Positions 41,057-49,721 of a stretch of DNA of 64,000 nucleotides are shown here, piece after piece. The notes below the pieces were generated by a model. It saw only the letters and a program-made list of their open reading frames with translations. It had not been told where the DNA came from and did no database searches. Numbering within the stretch: the first letter of the stretch is position 1; the number at the start of each line of letters is the position of its first letter. The position numbers and the translations under genes were made by a program. Where the stretch lies: positions 124,001 through 188,000 of the forward strand of contig NZ_VOHA01000012.1 in NCBI RefSeq assembly GCF_007859315.1, read 5' to 3'. This DNA comes from Reyranella sp. CPCC 100927. GTDB taxonomy: Bacteria > Pseudomonadota > Alphaproteobacteria > Reyranellales > Reyranellaceae.

Positions 41057-41147
41057 CTGTCATCCCGAGCGCAGCGAGGGACCTTTCGATGCAGACGCAC
41101 CCCGTGCGTCACTTGCAGAAGATCCCTCGCTCTGCTCGGGATGACGG
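41057..41147. repeat. dispersed GTCATCCC palindrome, long copy
   Basis: CTGTCATCCCGAGCGCAGCG and a mirrored right arm (GATCCCTCGC, CTCGGGATGAC) around a centre with gcagacgcaccccgtgcgtc. Its centre shares the GCAGACGCAC pattern of the copy at 57482, in opposite orientation. It lies between two convergent genes (41019 and 41176). Confidence 0.75.
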
Positions 41148-41175
41148 CTGTATCAGTGACGAGTGATTCCCGGTA

Positions 41176-41907
41176 CTAGGATCGAATCCAGACCCGCAGC
41201 GGTCCGATGGCATCGCACCCGACGCTGCGCGCGACATCGAGTCCCTCGCCCCGTTCGTAGCCAACGATGCGGGTGCCCGGGTACAACTGCGCCGCTTGCG
41301 CCAGCAAGCCGTGCCAGATGTCCTGGCGATCAGACGGCGCGCCAAAGACATTGGAAACGCCGACCGCATTGGCCGCTGCGTTGAGAGCACCGCCACCGAC
41401 AACGGCGCCGCCGCGTTCGGCCGTGAACAACGCGATCCCCGCGCTGGTCAACAAGGGCGGTGCGAAGATCAGCGAACCCGTTCGGTCATCGGCCTCAGGA
41501 TCGCCGGTAAGAGCCTGTTCCCAGGAGCGCAGCGACGCTGCGCTCGTCACGCGCACCCATCGGAGATCACCGTGCCCGCGCGGCACCGCGGACGGTTCCC
41601 GGCAGATCCATTGCGCGTCGAACAGGACATTGAATCCCCGCGACGAGAGATCCAGCGTCGAGAAGCTGTCCTTGACCGCCCAGTCGTGCCGCGGGTGCGC
41701 GGCCATCACAGCGTCGAGCACGTCGAACTGCGCGGCTCGCGCCGGCACGCCCTCGATCGTCACCGCATCCGGATAAAATCGCGGTGTCTCCTGGCGGCTG
41801 AACCATAAGCCGCCGGCGAATTCCCCGGCTCCTCCGTGGGCGCGACAGACCGCATCGCACCAGAGTGCGTTGTTGCGGGCCGCGCTGCACACGATATCGC
41901 CGGTCAT
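41176..41907 (-). CDS. GNAT-like acetyltransferase-domain protein
   Basis: A 243-residue protein. The C-terminal half (about 110-240) looks like a GNAT fold: a strand with TAERGGAVVGGGALNAAANAVGVSNVFG and a later helix (DIWHGLLAQAAQL) in the acetyl-CoA-binding position. The N-terminal half carries no recognisable domain. No substrate can be read. Single gene between convergent and co-directional neighbours. Confidence 0.6.
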   Translation of the reverse strand: MTGDIVCSAARNNALWCDAVCRAHGGAGEFAGGLWFSRQETPRFYPDAVTIEGVPARAAQFDVLDAVMAAHPRHDWAVKDSFSTLDLSSRGFNVLFDAQWICREPSAVPRGHGDLRWVRVTSAASLRSWEQALTGDPEADDRTGSLIFAPPLLTSAGIALFTAERGGAVVGGGALNAAANAVGVSNVFGAPSDRQDIWHGLLAQAAQLYPGTRIVGYERGEGLDVARSVGCDAIGPLRVWIRS

Positions 41908-41938
41908 CGCTCTTCATAGCGAGACCCATCGCGTAACA

Positions 41939-42814
41939 CTACAGCCCGAAGCGGCTCCACAGCGCACGATCCTCGACCGCCATCAGCGCGCCCTCGGTGA
42001 ACGCACCGCCCAGCTCGGGGTCGCTGCTCAGCCTCATGCCCAGCAGGCGCCGCAGCGGGTTGAAGCCGCGGCGCTCGCCGACCAGCGGCGTACGCACCTT
42101 GCGGCCGTAGCGCGCCCGCAGCACGTCGCGCAAATGACCGATGCCGTCGATCAGGCCCAGCTCGAGCGCCCGCCGGCCGGTCCAGAACTCGCCCTCGAAC
42201 AGGGTTGTCTCATCGCCCTTCAGGCGCACGCCGCGGCGCAGCTTCACCCAGGCCTTGAAGTCGGCGTGGATGTCATCCTGCAGCCGGCGCAGGCGCACGA
42301 TGTCGTCGGGGTTCTCGGGCTGGAACGGATCGAGCTGCGCCTTGGTGTTGCCGGCGGTGTGCACGCGCCGCTCGATGCCCCACCGTTCCAGCAGCCGCTG
42401 GAAGCCGAAGCTGGCGCTGATCACGCCGATCGAGCCGACGATCGACGCCGCGTCGGCATGGATGTCGTCACCGGCACAGGCCAGCCAATAGCCACCCGAA
42501 GCGGCGACATCCTCGACGAACACATGCACCGGCAGGCTGGTCTCCTCCGCCAGCAGCCGGATGCGCCGGCCGATCAGCGCCGACTGCACCGGCGACCCGC
42601 CCGGCGAGTTCACCAGCAAAGCCACCGCCGTCGCGCCGGGCAGCCGGAACGCCCGTTCCAGGCGGGCCGCAACCGTGGCCAGCGACAGGCTGCGGCCAAA
42701 GGCCTCGCGGGCGGCGATCACGCCCGACAGCCGCACTACCGGCACCAGCGGCGGCGGCTCGGCCCCGAGATACCGGACACGGGAGAACAGCGAGGATAGT
42801 GCCATGGCCCTCAT
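41939..42814 (-). CDS. sppA: S49 family signal peptide peptidase-like protein
   Basis: A 291-residue protein with the SppA/S49 core. LLVNSPGGSPVQS (about 67-79) and the active-site Ser106 in VEDVAASGGYWLACAGDDIHADAASIVGSIGVI are clear. It lacks a strong N-terminal membrane segment, so it may be a cytoplasmic or membrane-peripheral form. The start is ATG 42814 or 42805. S49 peptidases clear signal peptides from the membrane. Confidence 0.9.
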   Translation of the reverse strand: MRAMALSSLFSRVRYLGAEPPPLVPVVRLSGVIAAREAFGRSLSLATVAARLERAFRLPGATAVALLVNSPGGSPVQSALIGRRIRLLAEETSLPVHVFVEDVAASGGYWLACAGDDIHADAASIVGSIGVISASFGFQRLLERWGIERRVHTAGNTKAQLDPFQPENPDDIVRLRRLQDDIHADFKAWVKLRRGVRLKGDETTLFEGEFWTGRRALELGLIDGIGHLRDVLRARYGRKVRTPLVGERRGFNPLRRLLGMRLSSDPELGGAFTEGALMAVEDRALWSRFGL

Positions 42815-42905
42815 CCGTTAGGTCATCACTGTATGTCGGGTGCGGACCGACCGAGCGCAAGCCACCGCGGCCGACGGTGCCGAAGCGGCGCCCTCACGGC
42901 CGGCA

Positions 42906-43685
42906 TCAGTCGATGTTCAGCGACGCGGCGGCGCGCAGGATCGTATCGACCTCGGGTGTGTAGCCACCGCCAGCCTGGTGCAGCACCAGTCCCGGCAGGG
43001 TACGGACGCCGCCACCGGTGCCCGTGCGCGCGCGCGCGATCACGCGCTTGGCGGCAGCGCCGGCGCGCGGCAGCAGCGGCTGGACGACAAGATCGGCGGC
43101 GTGCGGACGCAGCCGATCGATGAGTTCGGCCAGGCGGTCGGCGCGGTGAACGACGCTCAACGTACCGCCCGGCCGCAGCACGCTCAGGCAGAAGGTGAGC
43201 CAGGCCGGGAGGTCGGCGGTCGATTCGACCGTGGCCAGCGCCTTGCCCGGATCCGGCGACGGATCGGCGCGCGACGCCGGCAGATAGGGCGGATTGGTCA
43301 TCACATGATCGACGGCATCGAGCGCCGGCGGCATCGCCACGTCGCCGTCGATGACCTCGAAGGTCGCGGCCGCACCATTGCGCGCCGCATTGCATCGTGC
43401 CAACGCCGCATAGCGCGGCTGGACTTCCAGGCCGATCGTCCGGACACCGGCCAACCCCGCAGCGGCGGCGCGCGCCAGCAGGCACAGGCTCGCCGCGCCC
43501 ACGCCGCAACCGACATCCAGGATCCTGGCGTTCGGTGCCAGCGGCACCGCAGCGGCCAGCAACACGGCGTCGACCGCCACTCGGTAGCCGCGCGCCGGTT
43601 GCAGGATCCGCACACGGCCACCCAGCAGCGCATCATCGCTGCAATCGGCGATGCCCTCAGAACGAGGCGTGGTGGTGGTCGACAT
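42906..43685 (-). CDS. trmN6: tRNA1(Val) A37 N6-methyltransferase-like (TrmN6) protein
   Basis: A 259-residue SAM methyltransferase with the SAM motif DVGCGVG (57-63) and the N6-adenine catalytic NPPY at 131-134. The order matches the YfiC/TrmN6 family, which methylates A37 in tRNA-Val1. The substrate is by family resemblance. It lies about 90 bases upstream of sppA on the same strand and 162 bases from the divergent ispB. Confidence 0.82.
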   Translation of the reverse strand: MSTTTTPRSEGIADCSDDALLGGRVRILQPARGYRVAVDAVLLAAAVPLAPNARILDVGCGVGAASLCLLARAAAAGLAGVRTIGLEVQPRYAALARCNAARNGAAATFEVIDGDVAMPPALDAVDHVMTNPPYLPASRADPSPDPGKALATVESTADLPAWLTFCLSVLRPGGTLSVVHRADRLAELIDRLRPHAADLVVQPLLPRAGAAAKRVIARARTGTGGGVRTLPGLVLHQAGGGYTPEVDTILRAAASLNID

Positions 43686-43846
43686 GGTGGCCCATCAATG
43701 TATTGCAGCCGGGCTGCGTCCCGCTGTCACAACGCCCTTGTTTCGGTTGCACATGATTTGCACCCCTTTGTCACATGTGCGACACGTCGTACAGCGTGTG
43801 GTGTAGAAGCCCCAGGGAGCCCCGGTCTTGGCCCGGGGAGGCGAGC

Positions 43847-44863
43847 ATGGCCGTAGTGCTGACATTTGACGACAAGCGCCGCAAGACGCCCAGTCTTGAT
43901 GCGTTGGTCGCCCTGACAGCCGCCGATCTGGAGCGCGTCAACGCCATGATCGCCGCGCGCATGTCCTCGCCCGTGGCGCTCATTCCCAAGCTGGCCGATC
44001 ACCTGGTGAGCGCCGGCGGCAAACGGCTGCGGCCGCTGCTGACCATCGCCGCCGCCCAGCTGTGCGGCTATCCGGGCGAGCATCACATCAAGCTCGCCGC
44101 CTGCGTCGAATTCATCCATTCGGCCACCCTGTTGCATGACGACGTGGTCGACGGCAGCGACCTGCGCCGCGGCCAGCCGGCAGCCAATGCCATCTGGGGC
44201 AACAAGGCCAGCGTCCTGGTCGGCGACTTCCTGTTCACGCGCGCCTTCGAGCTGATGGTCGAAGTCGGCTCGCTGGAGGTGCTGGGCATCCTGAGCGGCG
44301 CGTCCAGCGTCATCGCCGAGGGCGAGGTGCTGCAGCTGTCGACCGCCAACAACACGACGACCAGCGAGGACACCTATCTCGAGGTGATCAAGGCCAAGAC
44401 CGCCAAGCTGTTCTCGGCTGCCGCCGAAGTGTCACCGGTGATCGCCGGACGGCCGGCGGCCGAGTGCGCGGCGCTGGCCAGCTACGGCATGAATCTCGGC
44501 ATCGCCTTCCAGCTCGTCGACGACGCGCTGGATTATGGCGGCACCGCCGCCAAGCTGGGCAAGGCGGTCGGCGACGATTTCCGCGAGGGCAAAATCACAT
44601 TGCCGGTGATCCTCGCCTTCCTGCGCGGCGATGCCACCGAACGTACGTTCTGGACGCGCGCCATGGAGAAGCTCGACCAGAGCGAAGCCGATCTGCCGCA
44701 CGCCATCGAGCTTTTGCACCGGCACAACGCCCTGGCCGACGCGCTGGAGCGCGCCCGTCACTACGGCGCCATGGCGCGCGATGCGCTGGGTCTGTTCGCC
44801 GATGGCCCGGTGAAGCGCGCCCTGCTGGAGACCGTCGACTTCGCCATCGAACGCGCGCACTGA
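43847..44863 (+). CDS. ispB: all-trans polyprenyl diphosphate synthase
   Basis: A 338-residue protein starting at ATG 43847 (GGGGAGG just upstream). The two aspartate-rich motifs DDVVD (98-102) and DDALD (225-229) bind magnesium and the substrates. It extends FPP or GGPP to the side chain of ubiquinone (octa-, nona- or decaprenyl; product length not decidable). Divergent from trmN6. A palindromic repeat of the GGGAGCGCGG family follows before apt. Confidence 0.92.
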   Translation: MAVVLTFDDKRRKTPSLDALVALTAADLERVNAMIAARMSSPVALIPKLADHLVSAGGKRLRPLLTIAAAQLCGYPGEHHIKLAACVEFIHSATLLHDDVVDGSDLRRGQPAANAIWGNKASVLVGDFLFTRAFELMVEVGSLEVLGILSGASSVIAEGEVLQLSTANNTTTSEDTYLEVIKAKTAKLFSAAAEVSPVIAGRPAAECAALASYGMNLGIAFQLVDDALDYGGTAAKLGKAVGDDFREGKITLPVILAFLRGDATERTFWTRAMEKLDQSEADLPHAIELLHRHNALADALERARHYGAMARDALGLFADGPVKRALLETVDFAIERAH

Positions 44864-44871
44864 GGGCATCT

Positions 44872-44950
44872 CTGGGAGCGCGGACGTCCCGCCCGCATCA
44901 AGAGAGCCTTGCTTCACCTGACATGAGCGGGCGGGATGCCCGCGCTCCCG
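44872..44950. repeat. dispersed GGGAGCGCGG palindrome
   Basis: CTGGGAGCGCGGACGTCCCG and right arm GCGGGATGCCCGCGCTCCCG, with an inner segment AAGAGAGCCTTGCTTCACCT. Copy of the family at 20966 and 51559, located between ispB and apt. Confidence 0.7.
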
Positions 44951-45023
44951 GAAGGCTTTCGCTTTGCGCATCGCGGCCGGGGCGATAGCATTCAGGCGCA
45001 AGCGCCCCCTCGTGCGAGAGCCC

Positions 45024-45545
45024 ATGCCGATCGACCTGAAAGCCCATATCCGTCCGATCCCGGATTTTCCCAAGCCCGGCATCCTGTTCTACGACATCAC
45101 CACCCTGCTGCTGCGTCCCGCCGCCTTGAAGGAAACCGTCGATCGCCTGGTGGAGGTGGTGCGGCCATACAAGCCGGACCTGCTGGCCGGCATCGAATCG
45201 CGGGGCTTCATCTTCGGCGCGCCGCTGGCGTATGCCCTGGGCTGCGGTTTCGCCCTCCTGCGCAAGAAGGGCAAGCTGCCCGGGCGCATCAGCGCCCACG
45301 AATACGCACTGGAGTACGGCACCGACACGCTGGAGATCCACGACGATGCCGTGCAGTCCGGCCAGCGCGTCGTGCTGATCGACGATCTGCTGGCGACCGG
45401 CGGCACGCTGTCGGCCGGTGCCCGGCTGCTGCGCCAGGTTGGTGCCACGGTGCCGGCGGCAGCCTGTGTCATCGAGCTCAGCTTTCTGGGCGGGCGGGCC
45501 AAGCTCGACATCCCGGTCGAGACGCTGGTGACGTACGATTCCTGA
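45024..45545 (+). CDS. apt: adenine phosphoribosyltransferase
   Basis: A 173-residue protein starting at ATG 45024. The PRPP-binding motif [13 protein letters not shown] (116-128) and the family N-terminus [26 protein letters not shown] are present. Makes AMP from adenine and PRPP in purine salvage. Length matches the family. It is downstream of ispB and followed by a small secreted protein. Confidence 0.95.
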   Translation: MPIDLKAHIRPIPDFPKPGILFYDITTLLLRPAALKETVDRLVEVVRPYKPDLLAGIESRGFIFGAPLAYALGCGFALLRKKGKLPGRISAHEYALEYGTDTLEIHDDAVQSGQRVVLIDDLLATGGTLSAGARLLRQVGATVPAAACVIELSFLGGRAKLDIPVETLVTYDS

Positions 45546-45644
45546 GCGTCACCGGGTCGAGCGCAGCCCCGGCATCGCCACAATCCGCCCCTTGGCCTGT
45601 CCGCCGTCGATGCACACATGACGGGTGCATTGACGGAGATCGCC

Positions 45645-45923
45645 ATGGAACATCGCCTGCTGCCCGTCGCGTTGGCCGCCGCCGTCGTCCTGGCTCTTGC
45701 CGGCAACGCCCACGCTCAGGCCGGGCGGCGCGACGGTTATGACGCACAGCGCCAGCAGCAATTGCAGCGACAGCTGGACTGGCAGCGCCGCGACACCTGG
45801 CAGCGTGATCAGGACCGCCTGCGCGAGGATGGCTGGCGGCGCCAGCAGGAGCAGCAGCAGCGGCGCAACCTGCAACAGCAGGACGACATGCGCCGGCGCC
45901 AGCAGTGGCAACCGCGACAGTAG
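45645..45923 (+). CDS. small secreted Gln/Arg-rich protein
   Basis: A 92-residue protein, start ATG 45645 with GGAG seven bases upstream. A signal peptide (about 1-24, cleavage after AHA) is followed by a low-complexity region very rich in Gln, Arg, Asp and Trp (QRQQQLQRQLDWQRR pattern). No domain recognised. The coding bias is the same as its neighbours. It ends in front of a strong inverted repeat. Confidence 0.75.
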   Translation: MEHRLLPVALAAAVVLALAGNAHAQAGRRDGYDAQRQQQLQRQLDWQRRDTWQRDQDRLREDGWRRQQEQQQRRNLQQQDDMRRRQQWQPRQ

Positions 45924-45930
45924 CCGTCGT

Positions 45931-45960
45931 GCCCGAGCCCGCGACGCCGCGGGCTCGGGC
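45931..45960. terminator. strong hairpin between convergent genes, probable two-way terminator
   Basis: GCCCGAGCCCGCG (45931-45943) and its exact complement (45948-45960) form a 13-bp stem around a 4-base loop. It lies just past the stop of the small secreted protein and the dodecin stop, so it probably ends both transcripts. Confidence 0.65.
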
Positions 45961-45973
45961 CGACGTCAGGCGG

Positions 45974-46183
45974 TCAGTCCTCCATCTTGAAGGACAGCTT
46001 CAGCTTGGTGCGATAGGCGCTGATCTTGCCGCCTTCGATCTGGATGTCCTGCTCGACCACCTGGGCGATGCGCAGGTCGCGCAGCGATGAACTGGCGCGC
46101 TTGACGGCGGCGGCGGCAGCCTTCTCCCATGAGTCGGGGCTGGACCCCACGACCTCGACGATCTTGTACACGCTCTCGGGCAT
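45974..46183 (-). CDS. dodecin family flavin-binding protein
   Basis: A 69-residue protein with the dodecin pattern VYKIVEVVGSSPDSWEKAAAAAVKRASSSLRDLRIAQVVEQDIQIEGGKISAYRTKLKLSF divided over two short beta-strands and one helix. Dodecins form 12-subunit shells that store or buffer flavins or CoA. It is followed upstream by a second dodecin-like gene, so the two may form mixed or separate assemblies. Confidence 0.9.
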   Translation of the reverse strand: MPESVYKIVEVVGSSPDSWEKAAAAAVKRASSSLRDLRIAQVVEQDIQIEGGKISAYRTKLKLSFKMED

Positions 46184-46243
46184 GGTCTGACCTCCCTCGC
46201 TGCTGACCCGGGCGACGATCGACCGGGTACTTCAGGTGGCGGA

Positions 46244-46462
46244 TCAGGCGCCGGCCTCGTAACGCAGGCCGAGCTTGAGCGTCACCTGATAGCTGGCGGC
46301 CTTGTTGTCGCGGATGCTGCCGCGCAGTTCGATCACCTCGAACCACTCCAGGTTCCGCAACGATTTCGAGGCCGTGCCGATAGCGTTATTGATGGCTTCG
46401 GAGATCGACACGTCAGACGTGCCGACGATTTCCGTCTTCACATAAGTATTCAGAACGGTCAT
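46244..46462 (-). CDS. dodecin-like protein
   Basis: A 72-residue protein starting at ATG 46462. It has a dodecin-type fold pattern (VKTEIVGTSDVSISEAINNAIGTASKSLRNLEWFEVIELRG, split by a beta turn), but differs in several core positions from the neighbour at 45974. Probably another dodecin paralog; ligand unknown. Same strand with 60 bases between the two. Confidence 0.8.
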   Translation of the reverse strand: MTVLNTYVKTEIVGTSDVSISEAINNAIGTASKSLRNLEWFEVIELRGSIRDNKAASYQVTLKLGLRYEAGA

Positions 46463-46645
46463 GGCCGCGCTCCACCGACAGGTCTGCAGGAAGCCGTGGC
46501 CGCACCGGCGCACGACGAGACGCGGTGTACAAACGCCAATCGCCAGCAGTGTATCCTTCCACCACCGTCGCCGCCACTACGACTCGCCAGGGTGTCCGAG
46601 AGCCTGCCCGTTCGAATGCGATCTCCGCTGTCGATCGGAGCAGCC

Positions 46646-46858
46646 TCAGTCGCCCACCAGAAGGCCCTGCGGCGGCTTCTCTGGTGCGAGCTCCGCATAA
46701 GTATGCCGGCCGACGCAAATTCCGCGACGGCCGGTTAAGGCGACATAGACCTCGATCGTCTCGCCGGGCTCGATGTCCACGACCAGACCCGATGGAAATG
46801 TCACATACCCTTTGACGACTTCATAACCCGAAGCAACACGGAAGGCTTTTGGATGCAT
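46646..46858 (-). CDS. small protein of unknown function
   Basis: A 70-residue protein starting at ATG 46858 (GAGG upstream). It reads MHPKAFRVASGYEVVKGYVT and DIEPGETIEVYVALTGRRGICVGRHTYAEL, a short beta-rich pattern. No family recognised. The frame extends upstream but the ATG at 46858 has the best ribosome site. It is upstream of the two dodecin genes on the same strand; a link is speculative. Confidence 0.6.
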   Translation of the reverse strand: MHPKAFRVASGYEVVKGYVTFPSGLVVDIEPGETIEVYVALTGRRGICVGRHTYAELAPEKPPQGLLVGD

Positions 46859-47068
46859 AAGGCGCCTCTTAGACGCGGATAGAACAGACCTCACAGCACG
46901 CAAACAGACATCACGCCAACAAGGCGCCGCACATACACCAAAGCACGCGATGAACCCATAACAATTACTACCGGACAACCGTCCGCATGCGGTACGTCGG
47001 CGAATACGGCAGCGATGCCCATTCGGCGTTTCGACGACCGATGGCGAACCACGACTGTGAAGGGCTGA

Positions 47069-47146
47069 TGGTCAGGGTGGCAGGATTTGAACCTGCGACC
47101 TTCGGATTCCAAGTCCGACGCTCTGCGCAAACTGAGCTACACCCTG
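47069..47146 (-). tRNA. noncanonical tRNA-Pro(UGG)
   Basis: A 78-nt cloverleaf: acceptor CAGGGTG/CACCCTG (C1-G72 as in tRNA-Pro), D stem GCTC/GAGC, anticodon stem TCGGA/TCCGA with loop CTTGGAA (anticodon UGG), variable AGGTC, T stem GCAGG/CCTGC and encoded CCA. All stems are perfect. It is odd in two ways: the D-loop (AGTTTGCGCA) lacks the usual GG, and position 37 is A rather than the G37 expected in tRNA-Pro(UGG). Transcribed from the minus strand. Confidence 0.75.
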
Positions 47147-47276
47147 CCTTCACAGGAGGGTTTGATGGCTGGCTCAGGATCGCGGTCGGAACATGCGCGG
47201 TTTTTACGCGCATCATCGGCAGGATGCAACCCGGATCGCAACATGGAAGAACGACGCGTGAGCAAGGTGACACGAC

Positions 47277-47660
47277 ATGGCGAAGATCAGAGAGATCGTC
47301 ATCGACTGCGATGTGCCGTCACGGGTTGCGCGCTTCTGGGCCGGCGCGCTGGATGACTACCATGTGCGTCCCTACGACGACGCCGAGATCGCGCGGCTGG
47401 CCGCAATCGGCCTGACGCCGGAAACCGATCCGGTCGTCATGGTCGATGGCCCCCCGCTGACGCTGTGCTTCCATCAGCGAGGAGGCCCACGCGCCGACCG
47501 AAACCGCATCCACTTCGATCTCGAGGCGATCGATCGGACGCAGGAGGTCGCCCGTCTGATGTCTCTCGGCGCCACGGTCCTCCGCGAGACCGAGCAATAC
47601 ACCTTACTGCGCGATCCCGAAGGCAATCAGTTCTGCGTGGTCGCCACGCGTGAGGTCTGA
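47277..47660 (+). CDS. VOC family (glyoxalase-like) protein
   Basis: A 127-residue protein with the glyoxalase/bleomycin-resistance fold of the DUF1048/glyoxalase-6 type (VIDCDVPSRVARFWAGALD, then IHFDLEAID and DPEGNQFCVV). Metal positions are not certain. Function unknown; common in proteobacterial genomes as single genes. The GGTGA ribosome site is eight bases upstream. It stands alone beside the tRNA. Confidence 0.82.
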   Translation: MAKIREIVIDCDVPSRVARFWAGALDDYHVRPYDDAEIARLAAIGLTPETDPVVMVDGPPLTLCFHQRGGPRADRNRIHFDLEAIDRTQEVARLMSLGATVLRETEQYTLLRDPEGNQFCVVATREV

Positions 47661-47662
47661 CG

Positions 47663-48040
47663 TCAGGACGGCGGCAGCGGCCGCCAGAAGCACAGCCGCC
47701 GGGTGCGCTCCTTGCCCTGTTCGTACCAGTGGCAACGCCAGAAGTTGCCGTCGGGCGATGGCCTCGTCTCCGCGCGCGGGATCGTCTCGCCCGTCGGCAC
47801 ATAGCGGAAATCGCCGCCGGGGAGTTCCTCGACCAACGCGACCGGCACTCTTTTGCAATCCGTCGGATCGCAACACGCCTGTCCTTCGATGTCCTTGTAT
47901 CCCCGCTGGCGTATCCAATCGTGCTCGTCATGAGCCATCGCCGACGTCGCCCAGCACAAGCCGGTCACCACAAGGATGATCGGGCGAGGCCGCTGCGCGC
48001 CGCGCTTCAGGGATCGCGGCGATGTCATCCGGTGCGTCAT
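47663..48040 (-). CDS. small secreted protein with CC-x3-DC motif
   Basis: A 125-residue protein starting at ATG 48040 (GGAG seven bases upstream). A signal peptide is present (about 17-36, ending in SAMA) and the mature part has ACCDPTDCKRV, TGETIPRAETR and CHWYEQGKERTRRLCFW. A CC...DC cluster followed by a Trp/Tyr-rich C-terminus occurs in small secreted proteins of Rhizobiales, as I recall. Function unknown; may be disulfide-bonded. Confidence 0.65.
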   Translation of the reverse strand: MTHRMTSPRSLKRGAQRPRPIILVVTGLCWATSAMAHDEHDWIRQRGYKDIEGQACCDPTDCKRVPVALVEELPGGDFRYVPTGETIPRAETRPSPDGNFWRCHWYEQGKERTRRLCFWRPLPPS

Positions 48041-48190
48041 CCAGCAGCTCCGCCCACAGCGCAGGTTCGAATCCCTCCCTGTCCGGAAGGCTTCGCTGCT
48101 AGGACGGCAGCCGACCCTGGCAACCGACATAGGGGCGTATGGCGGCCGCGATCGGATTATTGGCAGGTGGCGAAAGGCGCAAAACGCTCC

Positions 48191-48274
48191 GTCGCAAACA
48201 CAGGAAAGCCTGCCCGACAGGGCCAACTAACCCTTTGAAAACATTGATCGGAGAGAATTCGAACCTCCGGCCCT
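48191..48274 (-). pseudogene. truncated tRNA-Pro copy with its downstream terminator (direct repeat, left)
   Basis: 48191-48274 repeats 49722-49825 with changes: gtcgcaaacac, the hairpin region, ctaaccctttgaaaacatt, the CCA side and the T-arm of the tRNA (cgaacctccggcc). The acceptor stem has lost about four bases, and the anticodon arm is missing, so it cannot be a working tRNA. With the tRNA at 49793 it marks a duplicated tRNA 3' end, the usual footprint of an element that inserted in tRNA-Pro. Confidence 0.7.
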
Positions 48275-49020
48275 CTGCCATCCACCAGAGCAGCCTGAAA
48301 GGCCGTCGGGGCCATGGTCGCTGACGTCGGACGCCGCTTCGGCAAATGGCAACGGTCCAAAACCGACGCAAAAAGACCGCCGCACAGGGGGAGAGGCGTG
48401 CGGCGGTCACGAGAGAGGGCGTCGCTTGGGGAACGACGCCACCGTTTATAACGCTGCGATGGCCCAAAGGTTGCAGCCACGACCTCCTCGATCTGGCGTG
48501 GTCTGGGGACCTCAGGAAACAACCACCAACTGCTCCCGCAACGGCCTGTCGGCGAGCGCGTTCCCATGCACGCCAGTGGCCCAGACCAGGTGGGGTGTGA
48601 TGCCAGGCGCAAGCAAGAGTCCACGCGCTGCGCCCGGAACCGACGGCACTCCCGCGCGCTGTGCGCGACAGCGCGGTTCCTCATAAACCCCACCCGTTGG
48701 GAGTCCCGCCGGCGCCGCCGTCTGGAGTTCTGGTCTCCGTACTACAGCGACCCTATGCCGAGGGACGGCAGTGTTCCAATCGCGTCGCTGGCGCCTGGCG
48801 CAGCATCCCGCACTCTGCGGCGACCGGCGAAGACAGGCCATTTCCCGGTAGCCGCTCGCTGATGGTCGACTCAGGCTCCCTGACCCGCGATCGCTTCCCA
48901 GAACTTCGACATGGCCGCCAGGGACGCGGCCACCGGGACACCGATGACCAGGACTAGCGTCCGCGGCGGAAACGTGCGCTACTGCCTCAACGACCGGCAA
49001 AGCCGCTGCGTCAGGCGCCG
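48275..49020. other. gene-poor stretch inside the tRNA-bounded region
   Basis: About 750 bases with only conflicting, unconvincing short frames. One minus-strand frame near 48871-48985 ends LAAMSKFWEAIAGQGA and looks protein-like but has no clear start. It may be a remnant. No integrase, transposase or toxin gene was recognised. Confidence 0.5.
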
Positions 49021-49554
49021 GTGGCTAAGAGTGCGCTCCCGCTTGCTTTCCAGCAGAGGAAGCCCGTGGCCCGCGTTTCCCGCGTCCATTCATTCGTAGA
49101 CTACGGACCTGTCGCTGCGATCTTGGCGCGCACAGACCAATGTGTTCGCATGTGTTTTGAACGATTGGAGCGCTCGCATGAATTGAAGGCTATCAGCAAG
49201 GATCGGTGCGTCATCTCGGCTAAATCGTTGGCGCGTTCTTTCGAAGCTTTGGCGACAGCAGGGGCGCACTTTCGCGACCATCCAGAAGGAGGGTCCGCAA
49301 AGCCGCAGCTGATCGCCGATGCCGCACCGTCTGTGCTCGCTTTGACAGACTATGATCGCGCTTATGTGACGACGTATCTGCGACTGCTTGATTCAGTGAC
49401 TGAAAACGCTCCCTGGGAAGACGCCGCGCGAGCACTCCTGGCAATTGACCCGCACATCGCACCCGCTCGGGCGCGCCGGCGATACAACAGCCATTTGGCC
49501 CGCGCGCGATGGATCGCCAGCCAAGGCTACTGGGATCTGTTGAAGGGTACGTGA
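49021..49554 (+). CDS. DUF2285-like C-terminal domain protein, accessory
   Basis: A 177-residue protein with a GTG start at 49021. The C-terminal part (about 108-177: TYLRLLDSVTENAPW, then IDPHIAPARARRRYNSHLARARWIASQGYWDLL) has the Arg-rich helix and GYxxLL ending I associate with DUF2285 proteins of integrative elements (QseM/FseA type). The N-terminal half is unrecognised. GC content is visibly lower than that of its neighbours. It lies between the direct repeats at 48191 and 49722, in line with a mobile element remnant. Confidence 0.5.
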   Translation: MAKSALPLAFQQRKPVARVSRVHSFVDYGPVAAILARTDQCVRMCFERLERSHELKAISKDRCVISAKSLARSFEALATAGAHFRDHPEGGSAKPQLIADAAPSVLALTDYDRAYVTTYLRLLDSVTENAPWEDAARALLAIDPHIAPARARRRYNSHLARARWIASQGYWDLLKGT

Positions 49555-49721
49555 CGCGACGTGCCCGGGCTTGCCACCGGAAATCTCAGGTCGGCCACAC
49601 GGAGAAAGACAGCAGATGTAGAGCAGCAGCGACGCGAGCCGTTGATCAGCGACCACATCACATGTCGTGGCCATGCCGCCGGACGAGCAGAAAGGTTAAG
49701 ACTGTGCCGAACAGCGACCCG

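Noticed and set aside
47069-47146. Anticodon reading as Trp or Ser for the odd tRNA
   Set aside because: With perfect TCGGA/TCCGA pairing the loop is CTTGGAA, which fixes positions 34-36 as UGG. C1-G72 also supports proline.
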